64,000 nt of DNA from Catellatospora vulcania (GTDB lineage Bacteria; Actinomycetota; Actinomycetes; Mycobacteriales; Micromonosporaceae), in NCBI RefSeq assembly GCF_009720385.1, contig NZ_WARX01000017.1, forward strand, positions 186,001 to 250,000, in the 5' to 3' direction. The translations under genes and the position numbers were made by a program. Positions 41,076-49,929 of the stretch are shown piece by piece. Below the pieces are notes generated by a model. It was not told where the DNA came from and did not search any database. It saw only the letters and a program-made list of their open reading frames with translations. Position 1 is the first letter of the stretch, and each line of letters opens with the position of its first letter.

Positions 41076-41081
41076 TACCGT
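41076..41081 (+). promoter_or_regulatory. -10-like box before the membrane protein gene
   Basis: TACCGT (TANNNT) six bases before the GTG at 41088, compatible with a leaderless start, but only 18 bases after the TetR stop, so readthrough is equally possible. Confidence 0.3.
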
Positions 41082-41087
41082 GCTCGC

Positions 41088-42509
41088 GTGACGGACATTC
41101 CCTCCCCGGTCATCGCATCGACGCCCGCCGGCCCCGTGGTGGCCGAGCCCCGTGCCGAGCACGGAGTGGCCTGGTCGCTGCGCCAGCTGGCCGCGGTGCT
41201 GGGCACCGTCGGCTCGGCGCTGCTGCGGCACTGGCCGGTGCTGCTGGCCCTGGTCTTCGTCGGCTTCGCGCTGCGTCGCGGCCTGGTGGTGGTGGCCGTC
41301 CAGGCCAGCAAGCTCGACGGCGTCTTCGGCTTCCTGGTCTTCGCGCTCGTGCCGGTCGCCGTGATGACCGCGCTGGTGCTGATGCTGCGGGTGCTGTCGC
41401 GCTCGCTGCCCGCGATGACGGCCACCGGGGAGCCGGGTGCGCGCTTTCGCGCGCTGGCGCACGTCGCGAGCGTGCTGCTGCCTTTCATCGCGGTGTACGC
41501 CTCGTACGGCTACTTCGAAGACGACCGCAACAACTACGTCTACGAGGTGTACCTGGACGAGACCTTCAACAACGACGCCGACATCTTCACCAACCCGGAC
41601 GCCGTGAACATCGACGAACGCCTTCCGTTCCAGCTCAACGGGACGTTGGTGACCGTGGTCGTGGTCGCGATGGTGCTGCGCTTCCTGCTGGGGCTGCGGC
41701 CGGGACGGCTGTGGGGCTGGGTCGGGTTCGTCCGGGCGTACCTGGAGGTGCTGTCGATCACCCTGGTCGCGGTGTTCGTGTCGGGGGTCAGCAAACTCTT
41801 CGTGCCGTACGTCGAGGCCCGCCAGGGGTACCAGTGGGTGCTGGACGCCTGGCACACGGTGGTGGATCAACTGGGCCCGCTGGAATCGGCCACCCGGGCG
41901 GCCGGGCTCTTCCTTGCCGGCCTGTTCTTCTCCATCGACACGGTGCTGGTGGTGCCTATCGCCTGGCTCGTCGTGGCCACGGTGGTCTACGGGCAGAGCC
42001 TCGGCGCGCCGCCACTGAGCGAGAAGGCGGCTCAGCGGGCCCGTAGCGCGGTACGCCGCTGGGCGCGCTTCCCCGCGCCGGTGCGCAGGCTGGCCCGCGG
42101 CAGCACCGCGGGGGTGCGTGAGAGCACGGCCCCGCTGGCGCACGCCTTCCGGTTGCTGGCGCACGCGGGCAAGGTGCCGATCCTGCTGTTCTGCCTGCTG
42201 TTCACGCTCGTGCAGACGCTGCCCCCCTGGCTCTGGGAGCTGGAGCGCGAGATCCTCGGTCCGGGCCACCTGCAGTTCTTCTGGGTGCCGCTGTCCGGGC
42301 CGCTGGCCCTGATCAACCAGGCGATCACCATGGTGCTGCAGCTGTGCCTGGTCGCGGCGACCGTCGACCGGGTGCTGCGGGTCCAGTCAGCCGCGCAGGG
42401 TGAGCCGGACGTAGCGCACCAGGTCGACGCCGCCGAAACTGAGCCGCACCGCGACCGCGTCCACGCCGGTGGCCAGGGCGAAGTGGGCCACGGTCCGGTA
42501 GCGGCCTGA
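41088..42509 (+). CDS. Multi-pass membrane protein of unknown function
   Basis: 473 residues. About eight hydrophobic segments, for example LLRHWPVLLALVFVGFALRR, VFALVPVAVMTALVLMLRVL, VTVVVVAMVLRFLLGL and VPILLFCLLFTLVQTLPPWL. Between the second and third, an external acidic/aromatic loop: YGYFEDDRNNYVYEVYLDET. No family recognised. The last 123 bases overlap the end of the convergent operon, so its C-terminus (EPHRDRVHAGGQGEVGHG) may be non-native in sequence terms. GTG start chosen because upstream frame overlaps the TetR gene. Confidence 0.75.
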   Translation: MTDIPSPVIASTPAGPVVAEPRAEHGVAWSLRQLAAVLGTVGSALLRHWPVLLALVFVGFALRRGLVVVAVQASKLDGVFGFLVFALVPVAVMTALVLMLRVLSRSLPAMTATGEPGARFRALAHVASVLLPFIAVYASYGYFEDDRNNYVYEVYLDETFNNDADIFTNPDAVNIDERLPFQLNGTLVTVVVVAMVLRFLLGLRPGRLWGWVGFVRAYLEVLSITLVAVFVSGVSKLFVPYVEARQGYQWVLDAWHTVVDQLGPLESATRAAGLFLAGLFFSIDTVLVVPIAWLVVATVVYGQSLGAPPLSEKAAQRARSAVRRWARFPAPVRRLARGSTAGVRESTAPLAHAFRLLAHAGKVPILLFCLLFTLVQTLPPWLWELEREILGPGHLQFFWVPLSGPLALINQAITMVLQLCLVAATVDRVLRVQSAAQGEPDVAHQVDAAETEPHRDRVHAGGQGEVGHGPVAA

Positions 42510-42953
42510 GACCGGGGCCGGGTCCTCGGTGTCCGGCCGGCAGTTGGCCAGCGGCAGGCGCGCCTTGCTGAGTTCCTCGGCGTTGACGTCGTACCGGTTG
42601 CCTGCCTCGTCCTCCAGCAGGATCGTGCAGAACGGAGACGTCTCGGGGTCGGGGGACTCGACCTCGATCACGGCACGCCACACGGTGACACCGTCGGGCG
42701 GCACGAACGGGGCGTTGCCATAGCGCTTGAGGTCGGTCGTCGGCGCCAGTTCGACCAGGCGCAGCCGGACGCCGGCGAACTCGGCCGACCCGTCGGCGGC
42801 GGACGGCGCCTGCGAGGGCCGGCCCCGCTGCCAGTACTCCAGGTCGGAGTAGACCGCCGCGTAGATCATCAGGGCGAGGGCCGGCAGCATCGCGACCAGT
42901 CCCCAGATGTTGCGCCGCCACCAGCCGCGGCCCAGCGAGTCCGGGCCCCTCAT
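42387..42953 (-). CDS. Membrane-anchored protein, third gene of a coupled operon
   Basis: 188 residues. One N-terminal membrane helix (IWGLVAMLPALALMIYAAVY), then an external domain with FAGVRLRLVELAPTTD, VWRAVIEVESPDPE and AVAVRLSFGGVDLVRYVRL, a beta-rich pattern like DUF4352-type domains. ATG overlaps the stop of the previous gene (ATGA). The last gene of a three-gene operon whose proteins share the same general layout. Function unknown. Confidence 0.75.
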   Translation of the reverse strand: MRGPDSLGRGWWRRNIWGLVAMLPALALMIYAAVYSDLEYWQRGRPSQAPSAADGSAEFAGVRLRLVELAPTTDLKRYGNAPFVPPDGVTVWRAVIEVESPDPETSPFCTILLEDEAGNRYDVNAEELSKARLPLANCRPDTEDPAPVSGRYRTVAHFALATGVDAVAVRLSFGGVDLVRYVRLTLRG

Positions 42954-43525
42954 GCCGCGGACCTGGGCGCGAGCACCTCGGTCGGGGCGGGATTCGCCAG
43001 CACGGCGGTCACATCCGAGATGGGCAGCGGGATCTCGGCCATGGAGTCCATTCGGTGGTCGACGAAGGTGGACGCCACGAGCAGGGTCAGGTCGCCGGCC
43101 GAGGCGGCGGGCACCTCGATCGCGATCTCGCCCTCGACCGGAAGCCCGGGCTGGATGCTCCGGCCCCCGGTGACGAGAAGCTGGTCGAACCGGTCGGTCG
43201 TCTGGTAGATCCGGCCCGAGGCGTCGCGTACGGCGGCGTAACTGATGTGCGACGGCTCGGTGCGGGCGCTCAGGCGCAGCTTGACGACGACCCAGACGCC
43301 CTGGGTGTCCATGATCGCATCACCGATCTTGAGTTGGGCGGCGCAGCGCACGGCGACGGCCCGTACCGCGAAGTCGCGGCCGACCACGTCCGTGCCGAAG
43401 TCGCCCGATACGGCGAAGGGCCGGAGCTGGTGGTTGCGGTCGGGCGGGGAGTCGGCCACGGCCTGGCCGGCGGCCAGCACGGCCGCGACGAGCAGGAGAC
43501 CACCGAGACGGCGCAGCAGGCTCAC
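42950..43525 (-). CDS. Secreted beta-rich protein, second gene of a coupled operon
   Basis: 191 residues from GTG 43525. Signal peptide SLLRRLGGLLLVAAVLAAGQ AVA, then DUF4352-like strands (VVGRDFAVRAVAVRCAAQLK, GVWVVVKLRLSARTEPSHIS, LPVEGEIAIEVPAASAGDLT). GTGA overlap with the upstream gene and ATGA with the downstream gene, so translation of all three is coupled. Function unknown. A much longer open frame upstream of 43525 is antisense overlap and not coding. Confidence 0.75.
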   Translation of the reverse strand: MSLLRRLGGLLLVAAVLAAGQAVADSPPDRNHQLRPFAVSGDFGTDVVGRDFAVRAVAVRCAAQLKIGDAIMDTQGVWVVVKLRLSARTEPSHISYAAVRDASGRIYQTTDRFDQLLVTGGRSIQPGLPVEGEIAIEVPAASAGDLTLLVASTFVDHRMDSMAEIPLPISDVTAVLANPAPTEVLAPRSAA

Positions 43526-44337
43526 GGCGACGTCCTGACCGTCGGCGTCGCACCGGGTCTGGCCGAGGTGGCGACTCGCGGCGGGGGCACCGGCGACGGC
43601 GTGGCCCCCGGCGACGGCGAGGCGCCGGGCGAAGGCGTCGCGCCGGGAGAAGGCGTCGCGCCGGGAGAGGCCCGCACGTCGAGCACGGGCACCGTGACGC
43701 CGGCCCGGACGGCCTCGTCCTCCATCCACGTGCGCTCGGAGCTGAACGAGTCGGCGCGGTACGTCATGCCGAGGACGAGGACCGTCGCCGTGGTGGGCAC
43801 CGGCGCGTCCCCCGACTGCTCCCAGAAGAACGCCACCTTCTCCGGCATGTTCGGGTGCAGGCGGCTGACCACCCGCTTGTCGCGGTAGAGGACCATGTCG
43901 TAGGGCTCCTCGGTGAGCACACCCTCCACACCGGACAGCCGCACCATCTTCTTGGTGAGCGTCCAGCTCTCGTTCGCGGTGATGGTGACATTGGCGGTCA
44001 CGTAGAGCCAGCGGTTCTTGTCGTCCTGGCGGCGCAACGGCGGCAGGTCTCCGGCCAGGCGCACGTCGATGACCTCGACCCGCCACGGCCCGCCGTCCAC
44101 CGGGACGCCCGCCGCGACCTGGGGACTCTTGTCCTCCGCGGGCGCGGTCTCCAGCCCGCCGAACCCCGCGGTGACCGCCAGCACCAGGCCGATCAGCACC
44201 CAGCGCAGCTGCGGCGCGACGCCGTCCAGCAGACCTCTGAAGAGCCTGCGGCTCAGTTGACCCCGCCCCGTGGTGACCGACACAGCGGCGAGCATACGAG
44301 ATGGAACGCTTGCGGGGACACCCGAGCGGGGCCGCAT
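43522..44337 (-). CDS. Membrane-anchored protein with PGATPSP repeats, first gene of a coupled operon
   Basis: 271 residues; a start at 44295 (MLAAVSVTTG) is also possible. A membrane helix at about residues 45-62 (LRWVLIGLVLAVTAGFGG), an external domain (WRVEVIDVRLAGDLPPLR, RWLYVTANVTITANESWTLT), and a C-terminal tail of PSPGATPSPGA-type repeats. The tail is low complexity and probably wall-spanning or exposed. Coupled by GTGA to the next gene. Neither this nor its partners resemble a named family. Confidence 0.7.
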   Translation of the reverse strand: MRPRSGVPASVPSRMLAAVSVTTGRGQLSRRLFRGLLDGVAPQLRWVLIGLVLAVTAGFGGLETAPAEDKSPQVAAGVPVDGGPWRVEVIDVRLAGDLPPLRRQDDKNRWLYVTANVTITANESWTLTKKMVRLSGVEGVLTEEPYDMVLYRDKRVVSRLHPNMPEKVAFFWEQSGDAPVPTTATVLVLGMTYRADSFSSERTWMEDEAVRAGVTVPVLDVRASPGATPSPGATPSPGASPSPGATPSPVPPPRVATSARPGATPTVRTSP

Positions 44338-44373
44338 CCCTACACAGTGGACACGACCCCGCCGGGTGGTGGA

Positions 44374-45216
44374 TCAGCCCATCCAGGCGAAGACGGCCGG
44401 GTCGGGGCCGATGCGGCCGCCGTTGTCGAGGGTGGCGATCGCCGCCATGTCCTCGTCGTCGAGGGCGAAGTCGAAGACCGCGATGTTCTCGGCGATCCGC
44501 GACGGGGTCACCGACTTGGGGATGACCACGTTGCCGAGCTGCAGGTGCCAGCGCAGCACCACCTGCGCCGGGGTGCGGCCGTGCTTGGCCGCGACCCGCG
44601 CCAGCAGCGGGTCGTCGAGCAGGCCCTTGCCCTGGCCGAGCGGGCTCCACGCCTCGGTCGCGATGTCGTGCACCGCGTGCAGCTTGCGCAGCTCCTCCTG
44701 CGGGAGGTGGGGGTGCAGCTCGATCTGGTTGACCGCGGGCACCACGTCGAACTCGTCCAGCAGGCGGCTCATCGTCTGCACGGTGAAGTTGCAGACGCCG
44801 ATGGCGCGCACCCGCTTGTCGGCGTGGAGCTTCTCCAGCGCGCGCCAGGCCTCGGTGTACCTGTCCTGGGACGGCACCGGCCAGTGGATCAGGTACAGAT
44901 CCAGGTAGTCGAGGCCGAGTCTGGCCAGGCTCTCGTCGAAGGCGCGCAGGGCCTTGTCGTACTCGTGCTCGGTGTTCCACAGTTTGGTGGTGATGAACAG
45001 CTCCTCGCGGGGCAGCCCGGCGGCCCGCAGTCCGCGGCCCACGCCTTGCTCGTTCATGTAGATCTTGGCGGTGTCGATGCTGCGGTAGCCCGACTCCAGC
45101 GCCGTGGTCACGGCCTTCTCTGCCGCGTCGTCGTCGACCTGCCACACGCCGAATCCGAGCTGGGGCATCGCTACGCCGTTGTTGAGGGTCACCTCAGGAA
45201 CGATCATGTGGTCCAT
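44374..45216 (-). CDS. Aldo/keto reductase (AKR5-like)
   Basis: 280 residues, (beta/alpha)8 NADPH-dependent reductase. Catalytic tetrad: Asp and Tyr in SIDTAKIYMNEQGVG, Lys in FITTKLWN, His in DLYLIHWPVP. Cofactor site VVIPKSVTPSRIAENIAVFD. Resembles 2,5-diketo-D-gluconate reductase-type AKR5 enzymes, but substrate is not deducible. Start at 45216 or the ATG at 45207. It lies alone between the membrane operon and the cellulase promoter. Confidence 0.93.
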   Translation of the reverse strand: MDHMIVPEVTLNNGVAMPQLGFGVWQVDDDAAEKAVTTALESGYRSIDTAKIYMNEQGVGRGLRAAGLPREELFITTKLWNTEHEYDKALRAFDESLARLGLDYLDLYLIHWPVPSQDRYTEAWRALEKLHADKRVRAIGVCNFTVQTMSRLLDEFDVVPAVNQIELHPHLPQEELRKLHAVHDIATEAWSPLGQGKGLLDDPLLARVAAKHGRTPAQVVLRWHLQLGNVVIPKSVTPSRIAENIAVFDFALDDEDMAAIATLDNGGRIGPDPAVFAWMG

Positions 45217-45320
45217 TCTTCCAGTGCCGCGCCCTCAGGTCTCGGCAGTCTGCCCGGCACGGATCGGTGAATCGACGCACACCGCGTCTGCCGATCAGTC
45301 GCGGCAGTGACCCCTTGCGA

Positions 45321-45334
45321 TGGAAGCGCTCCCA
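45321..45334. promoter_or_regulatory. CebR-like LacI-family operator before the GH48 gene
   Basis: TGGAAGCGCTCCCA differs by one base from the palindrome TGGGAGCGCTCCCA, the CebR site of cellulase genes in Streptomyces and relatives. It lies about 155 bases before the GH48 start, in a 273-base intergenic region where I see no other gene. Confidence 0.8.
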
Positions 45335-45489
45335 TGCAAGACTGATCCGAATTCGCGACCGGGAGCCATCGTCGCGCGACACGGCACGTCAGGGCATGGA
45401 CGCGCCGAAGCGGCACCGCCGTCCTCCGTGACGGTTCGGCAAGGTTTCCCGCCGGGACACGGTTCCGGCACATTCGCGAGGAGATCGTC

Positions 45490-48441
45490 TTGTTGTACCC
45501 ACTGCGGCGTTCCCGCCCCAGTCTGCTGCGGCGCCTCGGCGCCGTCGCCACGGCGACGTTCGTCGCCGCCGGCGGTCTGATGGTGGCGGCGAGCCCGGCC
45601 CAGGCCGCAGTCGCCTGCGAGGTCGTCTACACCGCAAACCCATGGACCGAAGCCCCGAGTTCCGGCGGCTTCACCGCCAACCTGACCCTCAAGAACCTCG
45701 GTGACCCGTGGACGAGCTGGACGCTCGGCTTCACGCTGCCCTCCGGGCAGAGCGTCACCCTGCCCGGCTGGTCCGCGAACTTCACCGCGTCCGGCCAGAA
45801 CATCACCGCCACGAACCTGAACTACAACGGCAACGTGCCGACGAACGGTTCGACCGGGATCGGCTTCAACGGCCGCTGGAGCGGCACGTACTCGTCGCCG
45901 ACCTCGTTCACGATCAACGGCACGGCGTGCACCGGGGCCAACCCGGCGCCGACCGTGAGCATCACCGCGCCGGCCAACAACACCCACTACACCGCCCCGG
46001 CGGCGTTCAGCATCGCGGCCACCGCGGCGGACACCGCGCCCGGCACCGTGTCGAAGGTGGAGTTCTACCGCGACGGGCTGCTGCTCGGCTCGGACACCGC
46101 GTCCCCGTACACCTGGGACGTCTCGGCGCTGCCGGTCGGCACGTACGTGTTCCAGGCCAAGGCGACCGACAACGGCGGCGCGACCGCCACGGCGAACACG
46201 ACGGTCGTGGTGGACGCCTCCGTCGCACCGAAGATCCTGGTCAACGGGGCCGGCACGGCGGCGGTGAGCGTGCCCGAGGGTGGCACGAACACGTTCAAGG
46301 TGAAGCTGTCGGCCGCGCCGTCGGCCAACCTGACCGTGGCCGTGGCCCGCACCGCCGGTGACACCGACGTGTCGGTCTCCACCGGCGCGACGCTGACGTT
46401 CAGCACCACGAACTGGGGCACCGAGCAGACGGTGACCCTGGCGGCGGCGCAGGACGCGGACAACGCCTCCGGCTCGGCGACGGTCACCGCCAGCGCCACC
46501 GGGTACGACCCCGGCGTGGTCACCGCGACCGAGGCCGACGACGAGGTCAACGTCTACACCCAGCGCTTCATCGAGCAGTACAACAAGATCAAGAACACGG
46601 CCAACGGGTACTTCTCGCCCGAGGGCGTGCCGTACCACTCGATCGAGACGCTGATCGTCGAGGCGCCCGACTACGGCCACGAGACCACCAGCGAGGCGTT
46701 CTCCTACTGGCTGTGGCTGGAGGCCTACTACGGCCGGTTCACCCAGGACTGGACCAAGTTCAACCAGGCCTGGACGGTGATGGAGCAGTACATCATCCCG
46801 TCGGCCGCCGACCAGCCCAACGCGGGCGTCGCCGGCACCCCGCAGTACGCGGCCGAGCACCTCACCCCGGCCAACTACCCCTCCCAGCTGCAGCCCAGCG
46901 TCCCGGTCGGCGTCGACCCGCTGCGCAGCGAGCTGACCAGCACCTACGGCAACGGCAACATCTACGGCATGCACTGGCTGCTCGACGTCGACAACAAGTA
47001 CGGCTTCGGCCGGTGCGGCAACGGGACCACGCGTCCGGCGTACATCAACACCTTCCAGCGGGGACCGCAGGAGTCGGTGTGGGAGACCATCCCGCAGCCG
47101 AGCTGCGACAACCTCAACCACGGCGGCACCAACGGCTACCTGGACCTGTTCGTCAAGGAGTCCAGCGCGCCCGCGGCGCAGTGGAAGTACACCAACGCCC
47201 CGGACGCCGACGCCCGCGCCATCGAGGCGGCCTACTGGGCGCTGACCTGGGCCACCGAGCAGGGCAAGCAGTCGCAGATCGCATCGACGCTGACCAAGGC
47301 GGCGAAGATGGGCGACTACCTGCGCTACGCCATGTTCGACAAGTACTTCAAGAAGATCGGCAACTGCGTCGGCGCGACCACCTGCGCCGCCGGCACCGGC
47401 CGTGACTCGATGCACTACCTGATGTCCTGGTACTACGCCTGGGGTGGCGGCCTCACGTCGGCCTGGTCGTGGCGCATCGGCTCCAGCTTCAACCACTTCG
47501 GCTACCAGAACCCGATGGCGGCGTACGCGCTGGCCAACGTCAACGCCCTGAAGCCGCAGTCCCCGACCGCGAACGCGGACTGGACCAACAGCTTCAACCG
47601 GCAGCTCGAGTTCTACCAGTGGCTGCAGTCGTCCGAGGGCGGCATCGCCGGCGGCGCGACCAACAGCTGGGCCGGCTCGTACGCCACGCCGCCCGCGAAC
47701 ACGCCCACCTTCTACGGCATGTTCTACGACGAGAAGCCGGTCTACCACGACCCGCCGTCGAACCAGTGGTTCGGCATGCAGGTCTGGTCGATGGGCCGCA
47801 TCGCCGAGCTGTACTACGCCACCGGCAACACCAAGGCCAAGGCGCTGCTCGACAAGTGGGTGCCGTGGGCGATCGCCAACACCACGGTCAGCGGCACGAA
47901 CTTCGCCGTCCCGTCCGAGATGGGCTGGTCCGGCGCACCGGCGACCTGGAACCCGGCCAGCCCGGCGACCAACACCGGCCTGCACGTCACGGTGACCAGC
48001 ACCGGCCAGGACGTCGGCGTCGCCGCGTCGCTGGCCCGTGCGCTGCTGTTCTACGCCGCCAAGTCCGGCAACGCCGCGGCGAAGACCACCGGCAAGGGCA
48101 TCATCGACGCGCTGTACGCCAAGGCCGAGAGCAAGGGCGTCTCGACGACGGAGACCCGCGGCGACTACTCGCGGTTCGACGACGTCTACAACGCCACCAC
48201 CGGCCAGGGCATCTACGTCCCGGCCGGCTGGACGGGCGACATGCCCAACGGCGACGTCATCACGGCCGGCAAGTCGTTCCTGGACATCCGGTCCTGGTAC
48301 ACCTCCGACCCGGACTGGTCGAAGGTGCAGGCGCACCTGGCGGGCGGCCCCGCGCCGAGCTTCAACTACCACCGGTTCTGGGCACAGAGCGACGTGGCGA
48401 TGGCCTTCGCCGACTTCGCCGCCCTGTTCCCCAACGGCTGA
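45490..48441 (+). CDS. GH48 cellobiohydrolase with CBM2 and Ig-like domains
   Basis: 983 residues. Signal peptide ending ASPAQA (about 38); CBM2 (about 39-135, VACEVVYTANPW, WTSWTLGFTLPSGQ, TGIGFNGRWSG); a Big-type domain (about 150-240, APTVSITAPANN, KVEFYRDGLLLGSD); a Calx-beta-like domain (about 245-355, VSVPEGGTNTFKVKLS); then GH48 (about 356-983). The GH48 acid glutamate is in GHETTSEAFSY. Releases cellobiose from the reducing end of cellulose. TTG start with GAGGAG upstream. Expected to be repressed by CebR and secreted. Confidence 0.97.
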   Translation: MLYPLRRSRPSLLRRLGAVATATFVAAGGLMVAASPAQAAVACEVVYTANPWTEAPSSGGFTANLTLKNLGDPWTSWTLGFTLPSGQSVTLPGWSANFTASGQNITATNLNYNGNVPTNGSTGIGFNGRWSGTYSSPTSFTINGTACTGANPAPTVSITAPANNTHYTAPAAFSIAATAADTAPGTVSKVEFYRDGLLLGSDTASPYTWDVSALPVGTYVFQAKATDNGGATATANTTVVVDASVAPKILVNGAGTAAVSVPEGGTNTFKVKLSAAPSANLTVAVARTAGDTDVSVSTGATLTFSTTNWGTEQTVTLAAAQDADNASGSATVTASATGYDPGVVTATEADDEVNVYTQRFIEQYNKIKNTANGYFSPEGVPYHSIETLIVEAPDYGHETTSEAFSYWLWLEAYYGRFTQDWTKFNQAWTVMEQYIIPSAADQPNAGVAGTPQYAAEHLTPANYPSQLQPSVPVGVDPLRSELTSTYGNGNIYGMHWLLDVDNKYGFGRCGNGTTRPAYINTFQRGPQESVWETIPQPSCDNLNHGGTNGYLDLFVKESSAPAAQWKYTNAPDADARAIEAAYWALTWATEQGKQSQIASTLTKAAKMGDYLRYAMFDKYFKKIGNCVGATTCAAGTGRDSMHYLMSWYYAWGGGLTSAWSWRIGSSFNHFGYQNPMAAYALANVNALKPQSPTANADWTNSFNRQLEFYQWLQSSEGGIAGGATNSWAGSYATPPANTPTFYGMFYDEKPVYHDPPSNQWFGMQVWSMGRIAELYYATGNTKAKALLDKWVPWAIANTTVSGTNFAVPSEMGWSGAPATWNPASPATNTGLHVTVTSTGQDVGVAASLARALLFYAAKSGNAAAKTTGKGIIDALYAKAESKGVSTTETRGDYSRFDDVYNATTGQGIYVPAGWTGDMPNGDVITAGKSFLDIRSWYTSDPDWSKVQAHLAGGPAPSFNYHRFWAQSDVAMAFADFAALFPNG

Positions 48442-48464
48442 CCCCGGTCGGCCCGTGCATGAAC

Positions 48465-48493
48465 GGCGGGCACCCCTGCACGGGGTGCCCGCC
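48465..48493 (+). terminator. Terminator after the GH48 gene
   Basis: GGCGGGCACCCC, five-base loop, GGGGTGCCCGCC, 24 bases after the stop. Confidence 0.85.
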
Positions 48494-48540
48494 ACCTCGT
48501 AATTGGGGCTCCGGCGTCGTCACCTGGACCGGAAGGCATT

Positions 48541-49062
48541 TCAGCGCAGGTCGTTGCAGGTGACGAGAATTTTGTTGCCGATGCTCCGATACTCTTCCGT
48601 GACGACCAGGTTCCAAGCCGCAGCGCCGTCACTTCGGAGCTTGCTGACCTCGGCCAGCAGCCAGGCCACCACCTTGCTCTCCTCGGTCAGCGCCTCCTTC
48701 AGCTGCGGATGCTGAGCCTGGCGGATCTGGTTCTTGAGCGCCGACTGGAAGTCGGTGAGCAGCTTCTTCCACCTGGCTATGGCTTGCCGACCCTTGACAG
48801 GATCGCGTTTCGCGCTCTGCAACGCTGCCAGTGCCGTCGGGTCAAGCAGGTAGGTCCGGTAGGTGTAGTAGGCCTCGCACACCTGGAGCGTGCTGGTGGC
48901 GGTTTGCTTCCGCAGAGCGGCGGCAGGATCGAGCGACGGCGACGGCGACGGGATCGCCGAAGGGCTCTTCGACGGGATGGACGTGGGTGTGGCCTGATCG
49001 CCGCAGGCGGTCAACGCGGGTAGCGCCAGGACCACGATGGTGAGCAGCTTGAACGGTCGCAT
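48541..49062 (-). CDS. Lipoprotein of unknown function
   Basis: 173 residues from ATG 49062, preceded by AGGGGACAAC. Signal MRPFKLLTIVVLALPALTAC with lipobox LTAC; then a Ser/Pro linker and a helical domain (LQVCEAYYTYRTYLL, ARWKKLLTDFQSALKNQIRQ, ESKVVAWLLAEVSKLRSDG). Two mature cysteines. No family recognised. It converges on the GH48 gene but has no functional link visible. A longer frame to 49266 adds an implausible basic N-terminus. Confidence 0.75.
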   Translation of the reverse strand: MRPFKLLTIVVLALPALTACGDQATPTSIPSKSPSAIPSPSPSLDPAAALRKQTATSTLQVCEAYYTYRTYLLDPTALAALQSAKRDPVKGRQAIARWKKLLTDFQSALKNQIRQAQHPQLKEALTEESKVVAWLLAEVSKLRSDGAAAWNLVVTEEYRSIGNKILVTCNDLR

Positions 49063-49312
49063 GTTGTCCCCTGTCAACGCGGGGCCGTGGCCGGCCCGAG
49101 GCGAGTCTGGAGCCGGAAGATCGTTTCTGCCATCCATCACCCGGCCAGTCCACATGGGGATGCGGGCGTTGATCCCGCGATCGACGGATCTCCGTATCCT
49201 GGGCGACTCTCGAGGTTCGACGAATCCACCGGGCAACCGCCACGTGTCCCTGTAGCGCGGCTTCACCAGAATGACCGCGCCGTCGACTGCGTGTCTTCCC
49301 CGGTCTGGGTTC
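49063..49312. other. Intergenic region, nothing recognised
   Basis: Upstream region of the lipoprotein gene. No RNA gene, repeat or convincing ORF is visible. Confidence 0.4.
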
Positions 49313-49336
49313 GTGCAGATTCCCGGAACTGCACGA
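49313..49336 (-). terminator. Hairpin after the sugar ABC operon
   Basis: CGTGCAG, ten-base loop, CTGCACG, just past the DUF624 stop. A short 7-bp stem, so weak. Confidence 0.45.
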
Positions 49337-49344
49337 GCGCTGCG

Positions 49345-49926
49345 TCAGGCGGCGGGAGTGGGGACGAGGACGCGGCGGGCGATGGTGTGCAGGGCGAGCA
49401 GGACGTAGCCGACCAGGAGCGGGGCCGTGATCGGGAGGATCGAGCCGATCAGGAAGGCGATCCCGATGACGCCTGAACAGGTCAAGATGAGGGCCGGGCG
49501 GGACAGCGCGGTGCGCAAGGCGCGGCGGTAGGTGTACCCCCGGCCGAGGAACGGCACGGCCAGCGCGGCCAGCCCGAGCAGCGCCACCACCGCGACGGCG
49601 GTGACGGCCAGTAGCACTCCGCCGCCCGGGGCCAGGCCCTGGTTCAGCCAGAAGATGTTGAGCGTCAGGAGCAGGATCGTGGCCAGCACGATGAGGGTGG
49701 CCAGTGCGCCGGGCAGCAGTCGGCGGCCGAAGGAGCGGAGCAGGTCGCGCGGGCCGGGCCAGTGGCCGTCGGTGAAGCGCTGGTGCACCGCCTCGGCACC
49801 GACGGCGACGGCGGCGCCGGTCGTCACGACCGGCACCGCCGCGACGGTCACCACGATGCCGACCAGGGCGAGGTCGGCCGCGTCACGCAGGGTGTCGCGC
49901 CAGTCCGTGGTGGTCGTCGCCGTCAT
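49345..49926 (-). CDS. DUF624 (YesL-like) membrane protein
   Basis: 193 residues with about five hydrophobic segments (LALVGIVVTVAAVPVVTTGA, LPGALATLIVLATILLLTL, LLAVTAVAVVALLGLAALAV, PALILTCSGVIGIAFLIGS). YesL-type proteins occur at the end of sugar ABC operons for pectin or xylan oligosaccharides. Separated from the permease by three bases. Function unknown; perhaps a transporter partner. Confidence 0.8.
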   Translation of the reverse strand: MTATTTTDWRDTLRDAADLALVGIVVTVAAVPVVTTGAAVAVGAEAVHQRFTDGHWPGPRDLLRSFGRRLLPGALATLIVLATILLLTLNIFWLNQGLAPGGGVLLAVTAVAVVALLGLAALAVPFLGRGYTYRRALRTALSRPALILTCSGVIGIAFLIGSILPITAPLLVGYVLLALHTIARRVLVPTPAA

Positions 49927-49929
49927 GTT

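Noticed and set aside
43526-45145. Long minus-strand extension of the second gene of the coupled operon
   Set aside because: It crosses the first operon gene and the aldo/keto reductase in another frame; the GTG at 43525 with GTGA overlap and signal peptide is the proper start.
45295-48495. 1066-codon open frame antisense to the GH48 gene
   Set aside because: A shadow of GC-rich codon bias; composition is Arg/Gly/Val-rich without motifs, and the plus strand encodes an unmistakable GH48 enzyme.
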